DNA of 53,806 nucleotides. It comes from Cellulomonas avistercoris (lineage in GTDB: Bacteria > Actinomycetota > Actinomycetes > Actinomycetales > Cellulomonadaceae). Location: positions 1 to 53,806 of the forward strand of contig NZ_JACSQV010000015.1 of NCBI RefSeq assembly GCF_014836445.1, given 5' to 3'. Both the position numbers and the translations under genes were made by a program. Shown one piece after another: positions 1 to 7,384 of the stretch (positions are counted from its first letter, which is position 1; the number at the start of each line of letters is the position of its first letter). A model generated the notes under the pieces. That model searched no databases. It worked only from the letters and a program-made list of their open reading frames with translations, and was not told the origin of the DNA.

Positions 1-146
1 CGCCGCAGCGCCCGCCCCGGAGCGCTCGGCCGAGGACCTCGGCTGGCAGCTCGGCACGCTGCTCGCACGCTGGCGCGCGGGCGGCGCCGCCGCCCGCGCG
101 GGCCTCCCGGCGGGCCCCCGCGGGGGCCCCCGGCGGCACCGGAGCG
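1..146. other. Unassigned window edge with an 18-bp palindrome
   Basis: No complete gene can be read here. On plus, the frame starting at base 2 reads plausibly for about 25 residues (AEDLGWQLGTLLARW) but has no nearby stop and turns into arginine-rich noise, so it may be the truncated end of a gene, or nothing. A perfect 18-bp G/C palindrome, GGGCCCCCGCGGGGGCCC, lies at 112-129, immediately downstream of the M16 peptidase stop (minus strand). It could fold as a short terminator stem but has no U-tract. Confidence 0.3.
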
Positions 147-1472
147 TCAGTCCCCGAAGGGTCCGACGCGCACGACGCTGCGCGGCGCGGCCGCGAGGTC
201 CCCGGCGAGGTCCTGGACCTCGCGCGCGGTCACCGCGCGGATCCGCGCGAGCGACTCGTCGATGTCGAGCAGCTCACCGTGCACGAGCTCGGCCTTGCCG
301 AGCCGGCTCATGCGCGAGCCGGTGTCCTCCATGCCGAGCACCAGGCCACCGCACAGCTGACCGATGCTGCGGGCGAGCTCCGCCTCGCCCATCGGGTCCT
401 GCGCCATGCGCTCGAGCTCGACCACCATCAGCGCCGTGACCTCGTCCACCTTGGCCGGCGTGCACCCCGCGTAGAGGCCGAACATCCCGGTCTCGGCGTG
501 CCCGCTCGCGAACGAGTACGTCGAGTACGCCAGGCCGCGCTTCTCGCGGATCTCCTGGAAGAGGCGCGAGGACATGCCGCCGCCGAGGGCGGCGTTGAGG
601 ACCGAGAGCACGAAGCGGCGCTCGTCGGTGGCGTTCAGGCAGGTGCCGCCGATGATGACGTTGGCCTGCTCGGTGGGCCGCCGGACGGTGAGCTCGACGC
701 CCTGGGCCGTGCCGCCGGGGGCGCCGGCCGCGCGACGCGACGCGGGCGCGGCAGCCGCCGGGAGCTCCCAGCCGCCGTCCGCGAGCGCGGCCGCCACCTG
801 GGCGCACAGCGCGTCGTGGTCGACGCCGCCCGCCGCGGTGACGACGAGCGTCTCCGGGCGGTAGTGCTGCCGGTAGTGCTCCCACACCGCGTCGCGGGGC
901 ACGGACCGGATCGCGTGCGGAGTGCCGCCGATCGGACGCCCCAGCGGGGTGTCGCCGAACACGGCGGTCGCGAACTGCTCGTGCGCGACGTCCGACGGGT
1001 CGTCGTCGTTCATCGCGAGCTCTTCGAGGATGACGCCGCGCTCGGTCTCGAGCTCGTCGGCGTCGAGCCGCGCCGACGTCACCATGTCGGCGATGACGTC
1101 GACGGCCATGGGCACGTCGGTGTCGAGCACCCGCGCGTAGTAGCAGGTGTGCTCCTTGCCGGTCGCGGCGTTCGCCTCGCCGCCCACGGCGTCGAAGGCC
1201 TCCGCGATGTCCATCGCCGAGCGCCGCGCGGTGCCCTTGAACAGCAGGTGCTCGAGGAAGTGCGTCGAGCCGAAGTGGCCCGACGTCTCGTCCCGCGAGC
1301 CCACGCCGACCCACGCCCCGACGGTGGCGGAGCGCAGGCCGGGCATGTGCTCGGTCAGGACCCGGACGCCCCCGGGCAGGACGGTGCGCCGCACGGCGGC
1401 ACCACCGTCCTGCCCGACGACGAGGTCCGCACCCGGTGAGCCGGGTGCGACGAGCGGGAGGATCTGCGGCAC
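147..1472 (-). CDS. M16 family zinc metallopeptidase (mitochondrial processing peptidase-like)
   Basis: The 441-residue protein carries the inverted zinc motif HFLEH at about residues 71-75 (His71, Glu74, His75) and the distal acidic ligand in the EE pair near residue 151, followed by the second, non-catalytic M16 half with the RLFQEIREKRGLAYS signature. It is a cytosolic peptidase of the pepR/YmxG type. GTG at 1472 is chosen because it follows the pnp stop by one base, while the longer frame upstream is Arg/Pro noise overlapping pnp. The arrangement ribF-rpsO-pnp-M16 peptidase is standard for actinobacteria, and this gene is surely cotranscribed with pnp. In that order dapB often follows; it is not visible before the window edge. 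Substrate is unknown. Confidence 0.93.
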   Translation of the reverse strand: MPQILPLVAPGSPGADLVVGQDGGAAVRRTVLPGGVRVLTEHMPGLRSATVGAWVGVGSRDETSGHFGSTHFLEHLLFKGTARRSAMDIAEAFDAVGGEANAATGKEHTCYYARVLDTDVPMAVDVIADMVTSARLDADELETERGVILEELAMNDDDPSDVAHEQFATAVFGDTPLGRPIGGTPHAIRSVPRDAVWEHYRQHYRPETLVVTAAGGVDHDALCAQVAAALADGGWELPAAAAPASRRAAGAPGGTAQGVELTVRRPTEQANVIIGGTCLNATDERRFVLSVLNAALGGGMSSRLFQEIREKRGLAYSTYSFASGHAETGMFGLYAGCTPAKVDEVTALMVVELERMAQDPMGEAELARSIGQLCGGLVLGMEDTGSRMSRLGKAELVHGELLDIDESLARIRAVTAREVQDLAGDLAAAPRSVVRVGPFGD

Positions 1473-1473
1473 G

Positions 1474-3705
1474 TCAGGCGTCGGTGGTCGCCGGCTCGGC
1501 GGCCTGCTCGCCCTCGGTCTGCGCCTCGTCGAGCACCGCGTGCAGCGACAGCTTGCCGCGCGGGTCGATCTCACCGATCTCGACCTGGACCTTCTGGCCG
1601 ATCGCCAGGACGTCCTCGACGTTCTCGACGCGCTTGCCGCCGACGAGCTTGCGGATCTGCGAGATGTGCAGCAGCCCGTCCTTGCCCGGCGAGAGCGAGA
1701 TGAACGCGCCGAACGTCGTCGTCTTCACCACGGTGCCGACGAAGCGCTCGCCGATCTCGGGCATGTGCGGGTTCGCGATCGCGTTGATCGCGGCCCGCGC
1801 GGCCTCCGCCGACGGTCCGTCGGTGGCGCCGATGTAGACCGTGCCGTCGTCCTCGATGGAGATGTCGGCGCCGGTCTCCTCCTGGATCTGGTTGATCATC
1901 TTGCCCTTCGGGCCGATGACCTCGCCGATCTTGTCGACCGGCACCTTCACCGAGATGACGCGCGGTGCGAACGGGCTCATCTCGTCCGGGACGTCGATGG
2001 CCTCGGCGATGACGTCGAGGATCGCCAGGCGAGCCTCCTTCGCCTGCGTCAGCGCACCGGCCAGGACCGACGCCGGGATGCCGTCGAGCTTGGTGTCGAG
2101 CTGGATCGCGGTGACGAACTCCCGCGTGCCGGCGACCTTGAAGTCCATGTCGCCGAAGGCGTCCTCGGCCCCGAGGATGTCGGTGAGGGCCGCGTAGCGG
2201 GTCTCACCGTCGACCGTGTCGGACACGAGGCCCATCGCGATGCCCGCGACGGGGGCGCGCAGCGGGACACCGGCGTTGAGCAGCGACAGCGTCGCGGCGC
2301 AGACCGAGCCCATCGAGGTCGAGCCGTTGGAGCCCAGCGCCTCGGAGACCTGACGGATCGCGTAGGGGAAGTCCTCGCGCGCCGGCAGGACCGGGACGAT
2401 GGCGCGCTCGGCGAGCGCGCCGTGGCCGATCTCACGGCGCTTCGGCGAGCCGACGCGGCCCGTCTCGCCCGTGGAGAACGGCGGGAAGTTGTAGTGGTGC
2501 ATGTACCGCTTGCGCGTCTCCGGGGAGAGCGAGTCGATCTGCTGCTCCATGCGGAGCATGTTCAGCGTCGTGACGCCGAGGATCTGCGTCTCGCCGCGCT
2601 CGAACAGCGCCGAGCCGTGCGTGCGGGGCAGCACCTCGACCTCGGCCGAGAGCGTGCGGATGTCGCGCAGGCCGCGGCCGTCGATGCGGAAGCCGTCGGT
2701 GAGGATCCGCTGGCGGATGAGCGCCTTCTGCACGGACCGGTACGCGCCGGAGATCTCCTTCTCGCGACCCTCGAACTGGCCGGCGAGCTCGCCCTGGACC
2801 TCAGCCTTGATCTCGTCGAGACGAGCCTCACGCTGCTGCTTGTCGGCGATCGTCAGCGCCTCGGACAGGCGCGCCGTGGCGGCCTGCTCGACGGCGGCGA
2901 GCGCGTCGGGCTGGTAGTCGGGGAACGTCGGGAAGACCCGGGTCTCCTTGGCGTTCGACGCGGCGAGCTGCTGCTGCGCCTCGACGAGGGCACGGATGAA
3001 CGGCTTGGCCGCCTCGATGCCCTGCGTGACGATCTCCTCGGTCGGCGCGGTACCGCCGCCGCCGTGGATGAGGTTCCACGCACCCTCGGGGGCGTCCGCC
3101 TCGATCATCGCGATGGCGACGTCGTCACCGACGACGCGACCGGCGACGACGATGTCGAACGTCGAGCGCTCGCGCTCGGAGTAGCGCGGGAAGGCGACCC
3201 ACTGGCCGTCGACGAGCGCGAGGCGCGTCGCGGCGATCGGGCCGGAGAACGGCAGGCCCGAGAGCTGGGTCGACATCGACGCCGCGTTGATCGCCAGGAC
3301 GTCGTAGGAGTCGTCCGGGTTGATGGACAGGACGGTCACGACGACCTGGACCTCGTTGCGCAGGCCCTTGACGAACAGGGGGCGCAGCGGGCGGTCGATG
3401 AGCCGGCAGGCGAGGATCGCCTCGGTCGAGGGACGGCCCTCGCGGCGGAAGAACGAGCCGGGGATCTTGCCTGCGGCGTACTGCCGCTCCTCGACGTCGA
3501 CCGTCAGCGGGAAGAAGTCGAAGCCCTCGCGCGGGTGCTTGCCGGCCGTCGTGGCCGACAGGAGCATCGTGTCGTCGTCGAGGTACGCGACGGCAGCGCC
3601 GGCGGCCTGCTTGGCCAGCCGGCCGGTCTCGAAGCGGACGGTGCGGGTGCCGAAGCGACCGTTGTCGATCGTGGCCTCGGCGAACTGGATCTCGGGACCC
3701 TCCAC
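1474..3705 (-). CDS. pnp: Polyribonucleotide nucleotidyltransferase (PNPase)
   Basis: Phosphate-dependent 3'-5' exoribonuclease and polymerase of the RNA degradosome, also linked to guanosine pentaphosphate metabolism in actinobacteria. The 743-residue protein has two RNase PH domains (the second with the [18 protein letters not shown] core), a KH domain with the VIGPKGKMI loop, and a C-terminal S1 domain ([10 protein letters not shown]). Length is typical for the family. The GTG at 3705 is preceded by AAGGAGGG at a good distance and gives [11 protein letters not shown]; the ATG further upstream adds a low-complexity tail. It lies 238 bases after rpsO, a gap full of hairpins (see separate entries), which suggests RNase III processing or autoregulation as known for pnp in E. 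coli and Streptomyces. Confidence 0.97.
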   Translation of the reverse strand: MEGPEIQFAEATIDNGRFGTRTVRFETGRLAKQAAGAAVAYLDDDTMLLSATTAGKHPREGFDFFPLTVDVEERQYAAGKIPGSFFRREGRPSTEAILACRLIDRPLRPLFVKGLRNEVQVVVTVLSINPDDSYDVLAINAASMSTQLSGLPFSGPIAATRLALVDGQWVAFPRYSERERSTFDIVVAGRVVGDDVAIAMIEADAPEGAWNLIHGGGGTAPTEEIVTQGIEAAKPFIRALVEAQQQLAASNAKETRVFPTFPDYQPDALAAVEQAATARLSEALTIADKQQREARLDEIKAEVQGELAGQFEGREKEISGAYRSVQKALIRQRILTDGFRIDGRGLRDIRTLSAEVEVLPRTHGSALFERGETQILGVTTLNMLRMEQQIDSLSPETRKRYMHHYNFPPFSTGETGRVGSPKRREIGHGALAERAIVPVLPAREDFPYAIRQVSEALGSNGSTSMGSVCAATLSLLNAGVPLRAPVAGIAMGLVSDTVDGETRYAALTDILGAEDAFGDMDFKVAGTREFVTAIQLDTKLDGIPASVLAGALTQAKEARLAILDVIAEAIDVPDEMSPFAPRVISVKVPVDKIGEVIGPKGKMINQIQEETGADISIEDDGTVYIGATDGPSAEAARAAINAIANPHMPEIGERFVGTVVKTTTFGAFISLSPGKDGLLHISQIRKLVGGKRVENVEDVLAIGQKVQVEIGEIDPRGKLSLHAVLDEAQTEGEQAAEPATTDA

Positions 3706-3754
3706 GGGTGCCCTCCTTGTTCTCGAAGGCGCCGCCCTGCCCCCAGACGGTCTT

Positions 3755-3894
3755 CGACCGTGGTTCCCGGACACAGGTTCCGGGAGCCACTACCGAGGAC
3801 CGGACGAGCGGGGTCGGCGCGGTGGTTGAGCTGGTCGTGCAGGTGGTGCGGGTCGTGCGGTCCCGTGCCGCCCCGGACCGTCTCGGTCCGGGGC
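3755..3894 (-). promoter_or_regulatory. Hairpins in the pnp leader
   Basis: Besides the rpsO-proximal stem (3904-3934), the gap before pnp contains a 10-bp stem at 3870-3894 (arms GCCCCGGACC and GGTCCGGGGC with a five-base loop) and a stem around 3762-3787 (arms close to GGCTCCCGGA and TCCGGGAACC, one mismatch) followed by a short ACGGTC/GACCGT stem. The two first stems share the GGTCCGGG core, so alternative pairings are possible. Position and form match a processed pnp leader; the function is inferred. Confidence 0.55.
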
Positions 3895-3903
3895 CGACGC
3901 AGG

Positions 3904-3934
3904 ACCAGCCCGGACCGACACGGTCCGGGCTGGT
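3904..3934 (-). terminator. Strong hairpin after rpsO
   Basis: A perfect 13-bp stem (ACCAGCCCGGACC / GGTCCGGGCTGG plus closing T) with a five-base loop starts 10 bases after the rpsO stop. There is no U-rich tail, so it is either a rho-independent-like attenuator between rpsO and pnp or an RNase III/end-protecting stem. Confidence 0.6.
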
Positions 3935-3943
3935 GCGGGTCGG

Positions 3944-4213
3944 TCAGCGACGCAGGCCGAGGCGCTCGATGAGCGCGCGGTAGCGGTTGATGTCGACCTT
4001 CTGCAGGTAGCCGAGCAGCCGGCGACGGCGCCCGACGAGCAGGAGCAGCCCACGGCGGCTGTGGTGATCGTGCTTGTGAGCCTTGAGGTGCTCGGTCAGG
4101 TCCTTGATGCGCTGCGTGAGGACGGCGATCTGGACCTCGGGCGAGCCCGTGTCACCCTCGTGGGTGGCGTACTCGGTCATGATGGACTGCTTGACGGCAA
4201 GGTCGAGCGGCAC
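3944..4213 (-). CDS. rpsO: 30S ribosomal protein S15
   Basis: An 89-residue protein, exactly the family length, with the diagnostic [14 protein letters not shown] and [12 protein letters not shown] segments and the basic [12 protein letters not shown]-terminus. It binds the central domain of 16S rRNA and helps start assembly of the small-subunit platform. GTG at 4213 is preceded by GAGGAG. It is the first gene of the rpsO-pnp-peptidase unit, with ribF 114 bases upstream in the same direction. Confidence 0.98.
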   Translation of the reverse strand: MPLDLAVKQSIMTEYATHEGDTGSPEVQIAVLTQRIKDLTEHLKAHKHDHHSRRGLLLLVGRRRRLLGYLQKVDINRYRALIERLGLRR

Positions 4214-4327
4214 GGTGCTCCTCAGGTTCTCGTTGCGCGGTGCGCCGGGGCATGTCCACCCGGGCTCTCTCGGTCCGCGGCCGGTCGTACGGCGTGCACA
4301 AGCCTACCAGTGCCGCCGGTCACCTCG

Positions 4328-5341
4328 TCACGCGGGCGTCGGAGGCCCCGACGTGACGACGCCGAGCTCCCTGCGGACGTCCTGCACGTCGACAGCCATC
4401 TGGTGGAGCAGCCCGGCGACGGACGTGAAGCGCAGCGTCGGGCGCAGCCGCGCGACGAGCTCGACCACGACCTCCTCGTCGTACAGCTCGAGGTCGGTCC
4501 GGTCCAGCACGTACGCCTCCACGCGCCGCTCGCGCCCGTCGAAGGTGGGGTTGGTGCCGATCGACACGGCCGCCGGCAGCACGCGGTCCTGCTCGGCGAC
4601 GGAGGTGCCGTCGGGCCGCCGCTCGCCGCGCCGCAACCAGCCCGCGTACACGCCGTCGGCCGGCACCATGCCGGTCGTCTCCCCCAGGTTCGCCGTCGGG
4701 TACCCGAGGTCACGCCCACGGGCGTCGCCGTGCACGACGACGCCGCGCACCCGGTGGTAGCGGCCGAGGACGTCGGCCGCGGCCCGCACGTCCCCCACCG
4801 CGAGGAGCTCGCGCACCCACGTCGAGGACCAGCGGCGGTGCGCCGGCACGTCGTCCGGGACGCCGCCGGGGCGCACGTCCTCGATGACCTCGACCTCGAA
4901 CCCGTACCTCTCCCCCAGCTCGCGCATGGTCGACAGGTCGCCGGAGTTCTGCCAGCCGAACCGCACGTCCCGCCCCACCACGACGGTCCGCGCGCGCAGC
5001 GCACCCACGAGGTACCGCTCGACGAACTCCTGCGGGCTCTGCCGGGCGAAGTCCAGGGTGTAGGTGACCAGGAGCACGGCGTCGAGCCCCGTCGCCGCGA
5101 GCATGTCGGTCCGGTCGGCGTCGCCGAGCAGCAGCGGCGGCGCCTCCTCGGGGCGGTGCACCTGCGCCGGGTGCGGCGTGAACGTCACCGCCACGGCGTG
5201 CGCGCCCGCGGCGCGCGCGTCCTCGACCATGCGCGTCAGCACGGCGACGTGGCCCCGGTGGACACCGTCGAAGTTGCCGAGCGTCACGACGGACGGCCCC
5301 CACCCCGCCGGCACCTGCGACACGTCGGTCCAGACCTGCAC
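4328..5341 (-). CDS. ribF: Bifunctional riboflavin kinase / FAD synthetase
   Basis: Converts riboflavin to FMN and FMN to FAD in the cytosol. The 337-residue protein has the N-terminal nucleotidyltransferase domain with TLGNFDGVHRGH at about residues 20-31 and the second motif around VVGRDVRFGW, then the C-terminal riboflavin kinase domain with GYPTANLG near residue 213-220 and the GTNPTFDG segment. GTG at 5341 is chosen: AGGAG lies just upstream and the protein begins directly at the domain. In many actinobacteria truB precedes ribF; here truB is absent and nrdD lies upstream, 108 bases away across an 11-C homopolymer. Confidence 0.96.
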   Translation of the reverse strand: MQVWTDVSQVPAGWGPSVVTLGNFDGVHRGHVAVLTRMVEDARAAGAHAVAVTFTPHPAQVHRPEEAPPLLLGDADRTDMLAATGLDAVLLVTYTLDFARQSPQEFVERYLVGALRARTVVVGRDVRFGWQNSGDLSTMRELGERYGFEVEVIEDVRPGGVPDDVPAHRRWSSTWVRELLAVGDVRAAADVLGRYHRVRGVVVHGDARGRDLGYPTANLGETTGMVPADGVYAGWLRRGERRPDGTSVAEQDRVLPAAVSIGTNPTFDGRERRVEAYVLDRTDLELYDEEVVVELVARLRPTLRFTSVAGLLHQMAVDVQDVRRELGVVTSGPPTPA

Positions 5342-5424
5342 ACCCGCTCCTGTCCCCGTCGGCCCGCCCGTCGCGGGGCCCGGCGGACAAGCCTGCCACG
5401 CCGCGGGCCGCGGCACGCACGCCG

Positions 5425-5435
5425 CCCCCCCCCCC
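5425..5435. repeat. C11 homopolymer between ribF and nrdD
   Basis: Eleven consecutive cytosines on plus (a G11 tract on the coding strand) in the short gap upstream of ribF. It is non-coding under the chosen starts, though it lies within an open frame upstream of ribF. Tracts of this type are prone to length change and to sequencing error. Confidence 0.8.
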
Positions 5436-5449
5436 GGTGCCGTGGGACG

Positions 5450-7279
5450 TCACGCCCGCGCCCCGGCGGCCTCCAGGAACGGCACGCGCTCGGCGTGCTC
5501 ACCCTGCTTGCCGATGTTGAACGAGCTGACGGGCCGGTGGTAGCCCATGACGCGCGTCCACACCTCGCACGTCGTGACCTCGCCGTCCTCCTCGCACGTC
5601 GGGCACGTGGCGTGCTCGCCGGCCAGGTAGCCGTGCGCCGGGCAGATCGAGAACGTGGGCGTGACCGTCAGGTACGGGAGCCGGAACGTGCTCAGGGCGC
5701 GCTTGACGAGCTCGCGGCACGCCTCGGGCGTCGAGATGCGCTCCGCCATGTACAGGTGCAGGACCGTGCCGCCCGTGTACCGCGTCTGCAGCTCGTCCTG
5801 GCGCTCGAGCGCCTCGAACGGGTCGTCCGTGAAGCCGACCGGCAGCTGCGAGGAGTTGGTGTAGTACGGGTGCTCGGAGGTCCCGGCCTGCAGGATCGTC
5901 GGGTAGCGCTTCCTGTCCTCCTTGGCGAACCGGTACGTGGTGCCCTCCGCCGGCGTCGCCTCGAGGTTGTAGAGGTTGCCCGTCTCCTCCTGGAACTCGA
6001 CCATCCGCTCGCGCACGTGGTCCAGGACGCGCAGCGCCATGGCGTGCCCGCGCTCGTCGGTGATGTCGTACAGGTCGCCCGTGAAGTTGCGGACCATCTC
6101 GTTGAGCCCGTTGACGCCGATCGTCGAGAAGTGGCTGTCGAGCGAGCCCAGGTACCGCCGGGAGTACGGGAAGAGGCCCTCGTCCATGAGGCGCTGGATG
6201 GTGACGCGCTTGAGCTCGAGCGACGTGCGCGCGAGGTCGAGCAGGCGGTCGAGGTCGGCGACGAGGGCCGCTTCGTCGCCCGGGTGCAGGAACCCCAGCC
6301 GCGCGCAGTTGACCGTGACGACGCCGATGGACCCCGTCTGCTCGCCGGAGCCGAAGAGCCCGTTGCCGCGCTTGAGCAGCTCGCGCAGGTCCAGCTGGAG
6401 GCGGCAGCACATGGACCGCACGTCGCCCGGCTCCATGTCGGAGTTGATGAAGTTCTGGAAGTACGGCAGCCCGTACTTGGCCGTCATCGTCCACAGGCGG
6501 TCGGCGTTCTCCGACTCCCAGGGGAAGTCCTTGGTGATGTTGTACGTCGGGATCGGGAACGTGAAGACCCGGCCGGACGCGTCGCCCTCGGTCATGACCT
6601 CCATGTAGGCGCGGTTGATCATGTCCATCTCGACCTGCAGGTCGCCGTAGGTGAAGTCGCACGGCTCGTCCGCGACGAACGGCGTCTGGTCCGCGAGGTC
6701 CGCGGGGCAGGTCCAGTCGAACGTGAGGTTGGTGAACGGCGTCTGCGTGCCCCAGCGCGACGGCACGTTGAGGTTGTAGATGAGCTCCTGGATGCCCTGG
6801 CGCACCTCGGTGTACGTGAGGTCGTCGAGCCGGACGTACGGCGCCATGAACGTGTCGAAGCTGCTGAACGCCTGTGCCCCGGCCCACTCGTTCTGCATGG
6901 TGCCGAGGAAGTTGACGATCTGGCCGATCGCGGCGCTGAAGTGCTTCGGCGGGCGGGCCTCGACCTTGCCGGGGACGCCGTTGAGCCCCTCCTGCAGCAG
7001 CGTGCGCAGCGACCATCCCGCGCAGTAGCCCGAGAGCATGTCGAGGTCGTGGACGTGCATCGACCCGTCGCGGTGCGCCTCGCCGACGGCCGCCGGGTAC
7101 ACCTCGCTCAGCCAGTAGTTGGCGATGACCTTGCCGGCCGTGTTGAGGATCAGCCCGCCCAGCGAGTACCCCTGGTTGGCGTTGGCGTTGACCCGCCAGT
7201 CGCTGCGGTCGAGGTACTCGTCGACGGTCGACGCGACCTCGACGACGACCGGGGTGCCGGTGCGGTCCTGCTGCGACAT
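5450..7279 (-). CDS. nrdD: Anaerobic (class III) ribonucleoside-triphosphate reductase, glycyl radical enzyme
   Basis: Reduces NTPs to dNTPs without oxygen. The 609-residue protein has the NANANQGYSLGGL start of the catalytic barrel, the SMCCRLQL active-site cysteine region, a C-terminal zinc site (FSICPAHG, CPTC, TTCEVW) and the glycyl radical motif RVMGYHRP with Gly579. It lacks the N-terminal ATP-cone of the longer 700-residue class III enzymes, so it is not expected to have the usual allosteric activity site. ATG at 7279 follows AAGGAG. No nrdG activase gene lies beside it or elsewhere in this window, which is unusual because nrdD and nrdG are normally adjacent. Two NrdR-box-like palindromes precede it. 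Confidence 0.95.
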   Translation of the reverse strand: MSQQDRTGTPVVVEVASTVDEYLDRSDWRVNANANQGYSLGGLILNTAGKVIANYWLSEVYPAAVGEAHRDGSMHVHDLDMLSGYCAGWSLRTLLQEGLNGVPGKVEARPPKHFSAAIGQIVNFLGTMQNEWAGAQAFSSFDTFMAPYVRLDDLTYTEVRQGIQELIYNLNVPSRWGTQTPFTNLTFDWTCPADLADQTPFVADEPCDFTYGDLQVEMDMINRAYMEVMTEGDASGRVFTFPIPTYNITKDFPWESENADRLWTMTAKYGLPYFQNFINSDMEPGDVRSMCCRLQLDLRELLKRGNGLFGSGEQTGSIGVVTVNCARLGFLHPGDEAALVADLDRLLDLARTSLELKRVTIQRLMDEGLFPYSRRYLGSLDSHFSTIGVNGLNEMVRNFTGDLYDITDERGHAMALRVLDHVRERMVEFQEETGNLYNLEATPAEGTTYRFAKEDRKRYPTILQAGTSEHPYYTNSSQLPVGFTDDPFEALERQDELQTRYTGGTVLHLYMAERISTPEACRELVKRALSTFRLPYLTVTPTFSICPAHGYLAGEHATCPTCEEDGEVTTCEVWTRVMGYHRPVSSFNIGKQGEHAERVPFLEAAGARA

Positions 7280-7336
7280 GCGTGCGCTCCTTCGGTGCTG
7301 TGGTCCTCTGAGTTGACCACCAGCGAACGCCGCCGG

Positions 7337-7384
7337 GCACTACATGTTGTGCCCCGACACGCCCGGCGCGCCCACATGTGGCGT
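7337..7384 (-). promoter_or_regulatory. Pair of NrdR-box-like palindromes upstream of nrdD
   Basis: Box 1 (7337-7352), GCACTACATGTTGTGC, matches the NrdR consensus acaCwAtATaTwGtgt at all core positions and is symmetrical apart from a T-T pair. Box 2 (7369-7384), CGCCCACATGTGGCGT, keeps the core C-A-AT-T-G. Their ACATGT centres are 32 bp apart, about three helical turns, as is typical for paired NrdR sites. Box 1 covers the stop codon of the upstream pxpBC gene and box 2 lies in its last codons, so nrdD probably has its own promoter at the end of that gene, repressed by the ATP/dATP sensor NrdR. Confidence 0.7.

Noticed and set aside
1147..3972. 941-codon plus-strand frame opposite pnp
   Set aside because: Asp/Arg/Leu-rich artefact of the codon pattern of pnp on the other strand.
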